Source: Epiperipatus broadwayi
Taxonomy: Eukaryota > Onychophora > Udeonychophora > Euonychophora > Peripatidae
Assembly (NCBI GenBank): GCA_028023455.1
Contig: JAQFVV010012402.1
Location: 9,840,292 to 9,904,291 of the forward strand
Length of the DNA stretch: 64,000 nucleotides
Direction of reading: 5' to 3'
A program made the position numbers and the translations under genes. A model generated the notes under the pieces. It did not search any database. It saw only the letters and a list, made by a program, of their open reading frames with translations, and was not told where the DNA came from. Positions 48,031 to 59,049 of this stretch are shown here, piece after piece; the stretch's first letter is position 1, and the number at the start of each line of letters is the position of its first letter.

Positions 48031-48036
48031 AGTCCA

Positions 48037-48088
48037 ACAAATAATATATTATTACTTTTATACTTCTTTACCAGAAAAATATTCACAA
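48037..48088 (+). repeat. 51-bp direct repeat, right copy
   Basis: Nearly identical to 47802-47852; differs around TATTGC/TACTTC. Confidence 0.75.
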
Positions 48089-48934
48089 ATAAATGAATGG
48101 AGCACAAGCTTAGAATAAAATTAATTTTGTTGCTACTGTTAACTGGGTGGCATGTGTTGTACTACAAAACTTAATGACTGCAGGAACATACAATAACTAA
48201 AGATTTAATTAGAAATAATTTCATTATAGAAAGTGCAGGTAATCAGAAAATATAGAAATCCAGTAAATAATCATAAGAAACTGATTTTAATAAACTCAAT
48301 AAATTTTCACAATGATCAATCCAGATTTTGTGATGGCAGATAATTTATCACAGAACCAAAAAGTCTAAACAACATTAACTGCTTATCATCAGAATACCAA
48401 CAAATCTCACCAGTAGCAAATTAAAGCTTATTACTATGACTGTTATGAGAGATAACAAAAAACATGGTTGCAACTAGGATTTCTGAAAGATACCAAGGCT
48501 AAGATTTTAGGGATTATCAATTCACGAAAGTCAAGATAAATATAAAAAGATAATACAGTTCAAAATAACATTGCAAAATTATTAAACAGCATGATCTACC
48601 TAAGAAATAATTAAGAGAGCAGGGGTGTTATGCGCTGATGCAAATAAAAATTGAGCATGTAAAAGTAACTTGATAGGATCCAAACATAATAAATGTTCCT
48701 GCCCACATCTAATCTATTTGGCTGATGTAGTGACTAATTCCAGTGTAGATCATATTCTGATATAAATTTAACCTGACAAATATATTTTCATTATTCTGTC
48801 TTTATGATGTAAAACAAGTAAATATCTGACTAACCTTTTAAACAGGAAGGGAATCTCTTTTAATAGATTCCATTTTCTTTCTCTGTGAATTAAGTAATTA
48901 TGTCTAAATTAAATGAAAACTTAAATTCTTTATC
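48089..48934. other. Gene-free stretch
   Basis: A+T-rich with no recognised gene or repeat family. Confidence 0.5.
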
Positions 48935-50580
48935 ATAGGTCACATGTATAACCTTGTAAAAATAAAAAAGTTATGCATTTTAAAACTTCTTAAAAGCAAT
49001 TCATATGTTAACAAATTAAAAAAGATAATAAATTTATAAGAAATAACTTCGCTTCTTTGTTTATTTTTTTTTAATTTGATTTAAAAATAAAATTGATTGC
49101 AAAAATGTTAATAATAAAGCAAAACACAATTGCCATAATAGATGGTATGGGAATTTTGATTATTGCTAGACAACTAGAAAAAAAAAGGGTTTTATTGGCC
49201 ATAGTTTTGTTGTTTTGATGAGTATTAGTTGGTATAGTTCACTAATCACCAGCCATGAAGATAAATTTTATTCCAATTTGTATTTATTTGCCATGGCTGA
49301 ATAAAAATTTAGTCTGGGTGTTTGGTTCATCTTTCTAATTGCAATCTGTGTTGAAATGCACTGAAAATAAGCACCTAATTATACCTACCATTGTCATATT
49401 TATTATTGCTGTGTTAAAGCAATGTTTAATTATATAAAATAAAGAAATCAACTGCGTTTTAAGAAATATAGCAAAGAAGAGAAGCATGCACATATTAAGC
49501 ATTTAGTTGGTTCTTCTCTACAAAGCACAACTAAAAGAAACTTATTGTTCAGTTAATCTCAAGTTTTATAATTTATACATGAAACCATAATGATCATAAG
49601 TAATAGCCAGATATCTCAATCTTAGGTGGACAGTTAATATTTAAAACATGGAAGAATAAAAAAGCATTGCATATATATTGAGCTCAACAGACAAATAAAA
49701 CCCAAATAAAATTTGGTAAGATTATTTTAAATGACTTTATGATAAATAAATATTTGCAAAATAATCATTTTTCTTTTGCATTTAAAATTGACATTTTTTT
49801 TTTTTTGATATCATTGTAAAGATAAAGTCACTGATATAAAACAATGAGAAATATTCAGTTTAAATATAAAATCTGTTGCCTCAAGTTTGGGGGAAATTAA
49901 AAATATATGCTTGATTGATTTCTCAGATTCATATTGAGTAGTTTTTATTTTTCTGTATATATTTCATTTTATTGATTATGTAAGTATAAAAGATTTTAAG
50001 TGTATATTTTCATTGTTGTCTCAGATTCATATTGAGTAGTTTTTATTTTTCTGTATATATTTCATTTTACTGATTATGTAAGTATAAAAGATTTTAAGTG
50101 TATATTTTCATTGTTGTCTCAGATTCATATTGAGTAGTTTTTATTTTTCTGTATATATTTCATTTTATTGATTATGTAAGTATAAAAGATTTTAAGTGTA
50201 TATTTTCATTGTTGTAAATAAAATATTTATTATTTAAAAGTATCATTTCTAATCAGACAAGCAAGTATTTTATTTAAATATCTAGAGAAAAATATTGATT
50301 TAGCATTTCTGACAGAATTAGGTTAAACACCTAACTATTGAATGTTATTTCAATATCTAGAGTACAATAATAATATAAATGTGGGGTAGACGATTATCAG
50401 CAAATATTAGTAGATCTGAGTTAAGATTTGTACATGAGGTAAGCTTCAATCTGATCATTACCTATGGTTATAGTAGCATAAAATAGTAGGTTATAGTTAT
50501 TTTATCTTGTACATGATCATTTGCTGGATATTGATAAAATCACTTCCCTAGAATAATATTTTTAATAAAAGTGGTACCAT
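48935..50580 (+). repeat. Long dispersed repeat H, copy 1
   Basis: Matches 52885-53575 and then 56015-56680 in order and orientation. Shared words include ATTAGTTGGTATAGTTC, CATGGCTGAATAAAAAT, AAGAAACTTATTGTT, GGTGGACAGTTAATATTT (diverged) and TATATGCTTGATTGATTTCTC. No coding frame. It contains the 98-bp tandem array, which is not expanded in copy 2. Confidence 0.75.
49922..50215 (+). repeat. 98-bp tandem repeat, three copies
   Basis: The unit starts CTCAGATTCATATTGAGTAG at 49922, 50020 and 50118, and the last copy ends at 50215. The copies are almost identical. Copy 2 of repeat H has a single diverged unit near 56306-56380. Confidence 0.92.
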
Positions 50581-51194
50581 CCTGTCCAGAATAATTTCAA
50601 TCTAATACAAACGGGGATTGAACCCAATTTGATTTCAAATGTTAATATTATTTGGAAATTTTTTTTATATATTTCTGGGTTAATAAAAAAAGTAGTAATA
50701 CTTAATCTGATTAGAAATATGAAAAAAAAAAATACAGGATTGGGATCATTACATAAATTTGTAAGTATCAGTAAACAGTGATAGTGATAAGATAAAATAA
50801 ATAGAAGTGATAATTAGGCAAGCAAATAACAGTATTAATGAGGCAATAAAAATAAGTACAGGGCAATAATAGAAATAGACTAAGAGTGGAATGAGGTGTG
50901 CATGTGATTACAAAGAGCTAAAACAAATGCAAGCTGAAGAAAATGAAACTAAAGCTTTTAACAGTGAATTAATGACATGATCATGATCATGTTTAAATAA
51001 ATAAAAAACCAAGTAAAATATTTATTATAGAAATAAGAGACAAATCCATCCGATAGAGAAAATCAGATGTGGCAAAAGAGAAAACTAAATGTTCTAGAAT
51101 CACAAAAGATAGAAACTCACTTTAATATGAGTGAAACAAAATTAATGCCAGAGTGCATTAATGAGGGATGATTGTGATATTGATATCAGAAATG
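50581..51194. other. Gene-free stretch
   Basis: Purine-rich A+T sequence. GGGGATTGAACCC at 50613-50625 is an inverted B-box-like word. No gene seen. Confidence 0.45.
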
Positions 51195-51511
51195 AATATT
51201 AATATCATTTACGTTGTTTATTACTTTTACAATGCATTTTTACAACCCACTATTGATGGTTTGGATTACCTCAGCAATCTTGCTATAACAAACACAATAC
51301 AAATATATCTGAACATATAATTTTACAAATTTTAAATTATATATGAATACAAGTACATATGAACATATAATTTTAAAATTATATGTTCATGTATATTTAT
51401 ATTGTGTTTGTTGTAGTTCTGAAGAAGATTTCTAGGGTAATTGAAACTATCAATAGTGGGTTGTTAAAAAGCATTGTAAAAGTAATAAAGAACGTAAATG
51501 ATATTAATATT
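51195..51511. mobile_element. Foldback MITE E
   Basis: Arms of about 150 bp run inward from AATATTAATATCATTTACG at 51195 and its complement ending at 51511. Shared blocks include TTACTTTTACAATGC, AACCCACTATTGAT and CAAACACAATA. The centre is the palindrome-rich ATTTTAAAATTATATGTTC region. Apparent ORFs here are accidental. Confidence 0.8.
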
Positions 51512-52884
51512 ATATGAATTTGGCAATACAATAAGAAAGATAAAATTATAATACTTCGGACACAGAAGATCTGGATAGTGATATTTGTGTTATGTCTGAA
51601 TATGTAGCTGAGAGCATATGTGATGTAAATGAGAGCAAAAGTGAAGAAATGATTCATTTAGAAAATGAATTATGTTGGTTAAATGTTAAAAAAATAGGTG
51701 GTGAAGTGAGTCAGATTATGAGAATTAAATATCAAGTGTTTTTCCTGATAAAATATACCAAAGAAAAAAATATTATAAAACCAAAGAGATTAAAATTTAA
51801 GTATTGAGAGAAAAGAAATTTAAAGCAACTAATTATTCTAGATAGATTGTCTAGGAAATTATTAAATCTAGACACCGATCATGTGAAATCAAAAAGTAGA
51901 GTTAGAAAACAGAACAGATTCAATGGAATTGATTCAGAGTGATCATAAGGTCAATAAAAGAATTTTCATTTTAACCCAAATAAGGATTACTGTAGCACTA
52001 AAGAAATACCTAGAAAGAGATCAAATTTAATCCATATATAGATAAGAAAGGTCTACTAAGTTGATAACCCTGGATCTATTAAAAGGATAAATGTTTTAGG
52101 AAAAGAGAAAATATAAATTATAGTTACAAATGTAAAATAGAGATAAACACTTAAAATGGCTATTCATAAAAAACAACTCATTTGAATAAATTCAAAGGTT
52201 TGTCAAGGTTGTATTATTTTGCTTTCAATCTGATGGATGGAAAGGTTTATTATGGTTTTGAGGATGCAATGTTTTCCTGGCACTTCATAAAGCATCTATA
52301 TTACCATTGTACCCACCCATGGAATATTTCTATTTAGCATACTTAAGTCTCAAATATGAGCCAGACTTAGCTCCTAAGTCTCAAAATGAGCAAAGCGTAA
52401 TTGTTTTTTTCTTGAACACTTAACATAGTTCTGTCATGAACCATTTCCTCTAAAACTTGAAATAGAACAAGGCTTCATTTGTGAAGATTATGAGTATTTT
52501 TAATGTGAGATCGTAGATTGCATCTTATGCTTAAATGAAATAGTTTTTTCTGTATTCATGTTGTATTGTGTGTTCATTGATAGTGATGAATTTCTGTCTA
52601 TTCCAGCTTTGTGAATGGGTGATCAAGTCTAATTACTAACTTAAATTCCTATATTTCCCTAGAAAATTAAAAATAATATTGAATATGCCAAATTTAAAAA
52701 AAATATTTATACCAAAGTTGACAATTTTTTATGAATTCCAATTGGTAACTCTGCTTTTAAAAAAAAGATGGTAATTATAAGTTTAAAAAAAACTTAAGAA
52801 TTGAAATAAGTCCTCAATGTGTAATGCCAAATTGATTCTCTTTTACTTTTTGATGATGAAAGGGCAAATGTAACCTCTCTGCCA
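51512..52884. other. Gene-free stretch
   Basis: A short acidic open frame (51592-51807, +) has no recognisable domain. Some old repeat material is likely (52230-52620 is mildly less A+T-rich) but unassigned. Confidence 0.45.
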
Positions 52885-53575
52885 TGGGTCACATTTAAGT
52901 TTTTTTTTTTTAAAAAAAAAGGCAAATCATAATGGGTTAACAAATTGACAAATAAAATAAATTTGTAAGAAATGAGAATTTTGTTTATTTTTTAAACTAA
53001 TTGTTCACAAAAATATTAAATGTTAATAAAAAAAAAAATAGTGAACATGGATTAAACACAGATAATCAGAAAATATTCTACTACTATAATGGCTGCTAGA
53101 CAAGAAAAAAAAGAAGTGTTCTACAAGTCATAGTTGTGTTTTTTTTTTAAGATTATTAGTTGGTATAGTTCCCAAATTATCAGCTATGAAGAAGAATTTT
53201 ATTCAATTTAATTTACCATGGCTGAATAAAAATATAATCACAGTGTTTATTTATCTTTTTAAACATGTAATCTTTGTACTGAGCTATAATACCTCTGTAC
53301 TGAAAATAAGTAGTGCTTAGTTATACCAACCATTTTGGATTTATCTGCTGTTGCCTTGTCAAAACAATATTATACCTATCATTGTTGAATTTATTCACTG
53401 TTGCTGTGTCAAAACACAATGTTTAATTTTATAAAATAAAGTAATCAAATAAGAAATCAACTGTGGATTACAAGAATAATGTGCAAAAGAAGAGGAATCT
53501 GCATGTAATAAGTATTTGTTTGGTTCTTTTTTCTATTAAGCATGATTAAAAGAAACTTATTGTTATAATTTATAT
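52885..53575 (+). repeat. Long dispersed repeat H, copy 2 left part
   Basis: Corresponds to 48935-49580. It also contains an internal local duplication of the AATA.TATACC.A.CATT word (53320-53400). Homology ends in TTATAATTTATA, where the insertion begins. Confidence 0.7.
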
Positions 53576-55647
53576 ATTATGACAGGCTCTGTTACAGTGG
53601 TCAGTCACAAGGTAATACTAATTAGAGCTACCCCTACTTCTAAGTACATATCCATATTTAGTTATATAAGTTGTATTAATAAATGAAGTACGATTTGGTA
53701 TAAGCATACAATTAATGGAATAACAGTGATCTGTACAGATATTTTTGTCTATACACATGGTTAAATAAATACCATAAAGGAAGAGTAGTAAGCATTAGAA
53801 GTATGATTTATAATTCTTTTTTTATTATATATATATGTGTGTGTGTATAATTGCTAAAGTTTTGTAATTTGTGTTTTTAAATTATTTATGTGCAGGAACA
53901 TAAAAAGGCGATAAGCAGGGTAATTGTCAAAAACTCTGCATGTTTTTTATTATTATATATTTTGTTTTTCTGTTAACCATTTAAAAAGAATACCGATTAT
54001 TATTATATGGTTAATTTTAAATTTTATAAAGATATAGAAATTTATCCTGTATGTTTTATATTTGTTTTGTTTTTTAAAAAAAAAAAAACTAATGCAAATA
54101 TCAGCCGAGAAAATCCCAAGAGTGTAACATGAATTACTAATTGTTAAAACTGGTCTGAGATGCACTCAAAATTCCAGGAAATGTGGAGTTTGGCCATTCT
54201 ATCTCAGATTTATTTTTCTTGTAAATGAATCTTTTATAATAGACGAAAAGAAAAAGCAAAGAGAAAAAAAAGTCATTCCCATTGCCTTGATATCAGAAAT
54301 TATATGTAAAAGGAACTCGTGGGGGACATAAAAGATAGGAATGATAGATAAAATGTTTAAATCTATATCGATTTTGTAACTATCAATCATCAAAGAAATG
54401 GGAGTTAATTGATGTAATATTGAAAGAGGTTTATTCTATTTGTATTGTTATGAGTGTGGTGGGGAGATAGTTTGGCAGGTGGGGTTTGGGAGTCTCTAAA
54501 AAAAAAGGAGAGCTGGTGAAAAGTGATGGATTGCTGTTTCCTGCCATGAAGTGCCCAGTGCCATTAAAGTTTTTGACTATGGGTATATATAGACATCCAT
54601 ACTGATATTCTCTGTTTATGGTAGATTACTAGGACAGTTTCATTAAGGCCATGTTGGAGAACCTGACTGCAAAATTAAGAGAGATAGCTTGGTCATTAAG
54701 CAGTGAAGGGTTTACAAAGGAGGCTGAGATTTGAATCTGGCATCAAATTAAAATTCCTCCAGAGTTGCATGATTGGTCTGTGGATTGCTGCAACTGTTAT
54801 TATAAAAGATCTACAGAAAGCTGAGAGATATGGAGATGCCACAATTTGTTGCTAAAATGCAAATGGAGTAAACATCCCAATGACAGTACATCAGCCTGAC
54901 TTTCTTCTAGGCCACTACTATGTAACCACAGGTGCTACCTGCTGATGATGAACATCTTTACACTGATGTCTCACTGTAAAGAAGAGATTCCTGTTACCCT
55001 GTTACCACATCTTCTAACATACTGAGAAGTTGCACAGTCAGGGATGGTCGATGTAGAAGAAACCAAAGGGAAAACAGGTGGTATAATCTTTTATTGTTAG
55101 TATGTTTCATTGCTATAAATTGTATCTTTTTCTTTTGATTTTTTATTTTATTTATATTTATGTCCTACATGAATTGCCATTTGGATTTCCTCCTCAAAAC
55201 ATTTCTCTAAATTAATGTATACAAATTTTTTGTTTATGCGCATACATATTATTATTATTATTTGTGACAAAATGCTTTACTGGTGTGTGGGTAAAACTCA
55301 GACCATGTCACTTAGGACTATTCATATAAAAAAAAGGGGAAGTTCCATATTTAATTATTGATTTGTTTTATTTCTGTTTCATGTATCTTATTAAGGTGTG
55401 TTTTAATGTATACAATTGATGAAGGGTTTATTTAAGAGAATAAATTTTTTTTTTCATTGTTTAAGTTGTAGTTGTGTCATTTCATTTTTTTCTCCAAACA
55501 AAAATATGAAAGAGTTTGGATAACTTTACAAACTGCAGTTTTGGTTTTGTCTGGGGTAAGAGTCAACTGAGCAGAGCACACAGGAACTACTTTATCATGA
55601 TTACTTAAAAATTTGTTGATATACTGATTTTTTTTTCATATGTCATA

Positions 55648-55696
55648 GCATCGGCCGGGATGCGATCCTTTCGGGAAGTTTTTTCCTTCTCGAAAG
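55648..55696. repeat. Two adjacent G+C-rich hairpins
   Basis: GCATC/GATGC (55648-55663) is followed by CTTTCGGGAAG and CTTCTCGAAAG (55668-55696): an 11-bp stem with one G-U pair and a 7-base loop. Unusually G+C-rich for this DNA. Confidence 0.75.
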
Positions 55697-55795
55697 TGGT
55701 GCATAAAAGCAAGATCAGGTTTCAGCCTTTCAAAGATATGCCACAGAGAATTTAATGATAGCAATCAGTATGGCAATATACATTTTTTTTTGTAG

Positions 55796-55841
55796 AGAGA
55801 AATCAGGAAATGTAGTCAACGTTCACGGGTTTGATTTCTCT
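55796..55841. repeat. 10-bp inverted repeat around a shared motif
   Basis: AGAGAAATCA (55796-55805) and TGATTTCTCT (55832-55841) enclose TGTAGTCAACGTTCACGGG (55811-55829), 16 of 19 bases identical to 31391-31409. Confidence 0.65.
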
Positions 55842-56014
55842 TTGTTAAACTTCAATTACATATTTATTTATTTTTTATATATTGAGTTTATATTGATGTC
55901 CTACTCTGATATGTGATCTTGACATCATGTATATCTTATGTGCATCATCAGATTAAGGGGTAGGCATTGTCCGATATAATATTTATATGTGATACTATGA
56001 TGATAGATAAATAA

Positions 56015-56680
56015 TGGTCAGAGATGTCAATATTAAGTGGATAGTTAATATTTTTAACATAGAAGAAAAAAAAGCATAATATATATGTTGAGCTCAAAAA
56101 ACAAAATTTGATGACTCATTTTTCTTTTGGATTAAAAATTAACATATTGATAATTTTTTTTTGTTATTATAAAAGTAACATCACTGTACAATGAAAGAAT
56201 TTAAAATATTTTAAAACATTATAAAATGTGTTATTATTATTATTAATTTTGTGACTGGAAATGAGTCATGTTTAGGGAAAATTAAAGATATATGCTTGAT
56301 TGATTTCTCGGGTTCATATTAAATAGATTTGCTGTACATATTTCATTTTATTGATTAAATTAAAATTAAATTGTTTATATTTATTATTATTTAAAAGTAT
56401 CATTTCTCATCTGATATATAAGTATTTTATTTCAATATCTGCATTAGAATAATAATATATGTGTGGAATGGATGAGTAACAGCAAATATGATTGGATCTG
56501 AGTTAGGATTTGTACTTGATGTAAGCTTAAGTCTGATTATTATTCATGGCTATAATCAAATAGGATAAAATTTTAGGTTATAGTCACTTCACCTTGTAGA
56601 CAGTACCCTGTTGAAAATTAATAAAAAAATGATCATCCCCCTACAGTAATATTCTTAATAACTAGTGACTGAGTGGTCCT
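56015..56680 (+). repeat. Long dispersed repeat H, copy 2 right part
   Basis: Corresponds to 49610-50580: AAGTGGATAGTTAATATTT, TATATGCTTGATTGATTTCTC, GGATCTGAGTTAGGATTTGTAC. It has one tandem unit instead of three. Confidence 0.7.
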
Positions 56681-56999
56681 GCAATTCCATTACAATATAT
56701 TTGCCATAATGCAATGTAATTATTTGAATAGCTATAAATTATATCAATCAAGAGTAATCAACTTTGTTGAAATAAACTGATTGTATCCTCATTTCAGAGT
56801 GAAGTGACGGTATATTTTTAGATTCATTGTTAACTTAAAAGAAGACTTATTTTTGGCTGAAAAGTGAATCGCTGCAATTTTAAATCCATATTTCTAGAAT
56901 CATTGATTAAAAAATATACTTTTAGAATTATTGTTAACTTATAGAAATTTTTTGTTGTAGATTCAGAAACTGAGCCATTGTAAGTAAAGTAAATGCATA

Positions 57000-57665
57000 T
57001 TTAATTAGAAGGGAATTGAACCCAGATCCCTACAGCTATCCATTCCATTGTATATTACTGATACACACAACATGTGAAAAAGATAAATGAGCTTTTAATT
57101 TACAAATTTTGTGCTGAACTAGTACTCATCAGTTGTTCCAGATGATCATCTCCCATAATATATCTAATCAGTGCTCATTTTATATTAAGATAGCAAATCT
57201 TCAAACTTTAATGGACAGGCTTCAATTTTATCCATCCTACAACTCTTCAGCCATCCACATCACTGAATTTCTGATTATGGAATGCTCAAAGCCCTTGTGA
57301 ATGCCAATATTATTCTCATGCCCATATTAACTTTACATCATTCTAATCCTTTACATATAGAATATGAATGGCTGAAGAGTTCGAGTGGAGAAGATTGAAG
57401 CTTGTCCATTAAAGTTTGAAGATTTTCTACTTCAATCTTGTCCATTAAAGTTTGAAGATTTTCTATCTTAATATAAACTAAGCACTAATTATATATTTGT
57501 GTGGGAGATGATGATTTGGACCAACTGATGTGTTCTGGTTCTGCACGAAATACTTATATTGGAGTTCTTTTTTTTTTTTTACATGTATATCATAATGTGT
57601 ATTGGTTGTTTAAGATGGAGTGGATAGTTGTAGGGAGTTTGAAAAATTCCTTTTAATTACATTAA
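57000..57665. mobile_element. Foldback family B element (B1)
   Basis: The left arm (57000-57255) and right arm (57365-57665) are inverted copies. Pairs include CAAATCTTCAAACTTTAATG against CATTAAAGTTTGAAGATTTT, CTCTTCAGCCAT against ATGGCTGAAGAG, and ATCATCTCCCA against TGGGAGATGAT. The right arm has a 36-bp tandem duplication at 57401-57472. The outer end has an inverted B-box-like word GGGAATTGAACCC (57011-57023). No ORF. Confidence 0.8.
57401..57472 (+). repeat. 36-bp tandem duplication in a foldback arm
   Basis: CTTGTCCATTAAAGTTTGAA starts at 57401 and again at 57437. Only this arm of B1 carries it. Confidence 0.85.
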
Positions 57666-58134
57666 GTTCAGTATAGACAATACACTTGTATTTTAACTAT
57701 TAAATGTAAATTTATATACTTCAGTGAAAAGATGATTTTTCACTCAAGTATGCTGTTCCAAAAACCAAAATCATTGCAATTTAAGTTAAACATATATTTC
57801 TAGACTAATTTTTAATTTAAAGGAGAACTGTATTTATGATCCCAAAACAGAGTGCAATTCAGGTATATTATATCATTTGTTAATTCATAAATATTTATTT
57901 TCAAATAGGTAAATCTCTATTTTGATCATAGAAAAAAATCATTTCTAATATGGTCATTTTTCTTTGACTATTCTTGTTTTTATTTCTAACAAACAGTTAC
58001 GATGCTTTTATGGCCATTTTTTTTTCTTATTGGCTTAATAAAAAAAATTGATTCAAGACTTTTTATTTCAATAAGAAAATTTTTAAGTTTACTGATGCTT
58101 CTCAATTAAAATATATTGCCAATTCATATCACAT

Positions 58135-58490
58135 TTAAAGCACAGAGGCAAAACTCTCCATACAATAGCACTACTCAGTGCAAGCCAGAGTAATCAATGG
58201 ATGCAAGAATGTTTGTGTATAAAATCCCCATCTAGTGCCACTCATCCAACATAGCTAGACTAGTTTCTAGCTTGTGGATTTCATCAGTGAGGACCCTTGG
58301 ATCTGAGAGCACTGCATCTAGAAATATTGAGTAAGTATTAGATGGAGATTTTATGCACAAACCTTCTTGCATCTATTGATTAGTCTGGCTTGCACTGAGT
58401 AGTGCTATTGTATGGAGTTTTGTTTTTGTGTTAACAGCTTGTGAAAGCATAAAGAATGGTGATCATGTGATGTTTAGTGGTTTAAAGCAT
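58135..58490. mobile_element. Foldback family A element (A4), most complete copy
   Basis: The left arm (about 58150-58245: GCAAAACTCTCCATACAATA to AAAATCCCCATCTAGTG) and right arm (about 58345-58425) are inverted copies. The right side extends to CATGTGATGTTTAGTGG (58466-58482), the outer end also seen inverted at 47868. The 100-bp centre contains CTAGACTAGTTTCTAG, also found in A2. Confidence 0.8.
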
Positions 58491-59049
58491 CTAGTTTTAT
58501 AATCTGCAACCTATTTGGTTGTCCCATTTATATAACTGAATCTTTATGTAAATCCAGTTCTATATTTATTCATATCATACATACATCTTCAGCAGCAAAT
58601 GAGTATGGCTATCCAACTTCAAAAAGAAAATAATGATGACATGACAGTAGAGATGAATTTGTGATGACTGTGCAAACCAGTCTGTGAAACAAATATGTAG
58701 ACACATAGATCATACTGGCCCATTTTGTTTATTTAAGATTTTATGATGCTATCTTTTAATTTCTTCTGCAAACATTTTTTCTTCCTGAAATCTGTCAACA
58801 TCATGATAGCTTTCCAATAGATTCTCTGTCAGATCAACTCAATGAAAACAATCCAATTAATAATGGATTTTTTAAAAATATCTTTGAGATTTTTGCCATA
58901 TTAAGTTTATAATAAAATGTCCTTTTAGGAAATCTTGTATTGTTCATTCATTTCCAGATCAATAAAGATATGATTTTACAATAGTGAACTTTAGTATGAC
59001 ATATAGAGAGTTATATATTGATTGAATATCCTTAAATGAAATTTTTCTT
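58491..59049. other. Gene-free stretch before LINE remnant
   Basis: No feature recognised. It may include the unrecognisable 3' end of the minus-strand LINE. Confidence 0.4.

Larger units (their letters stand above)
53576..56014. mobile_element. 2.4-kb insertion splitting repeat H copy 2, family unknown
   Basis: Copy 1 of repeat H is continuous across this point, so this block is a later arrival. It includes a less A+T-rich part (54430-55100) with interrupted coding-like stretches (MLENLTAKLREIAWSLSSEG near 54656; KIPPELHDWSVDCCNCYYKR about 54750 in another frame). It also has a hairpin-rich patch at 55648-55850. No transposase or polymerase motif recognised; ends not precisely defined. Confidence 0.55.

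Noticed and set aside
49922-50215. Three regular repeats considered as a CRISPR-like array
   Set aside because: Units are contiguous without spacers and lie in animal DNA; a plain tandem repeat.
51397-51657. 86-codon minus-strand frame
   Set aside because: Lies largely inside the arm of foldback element E and has no recognisable domain.
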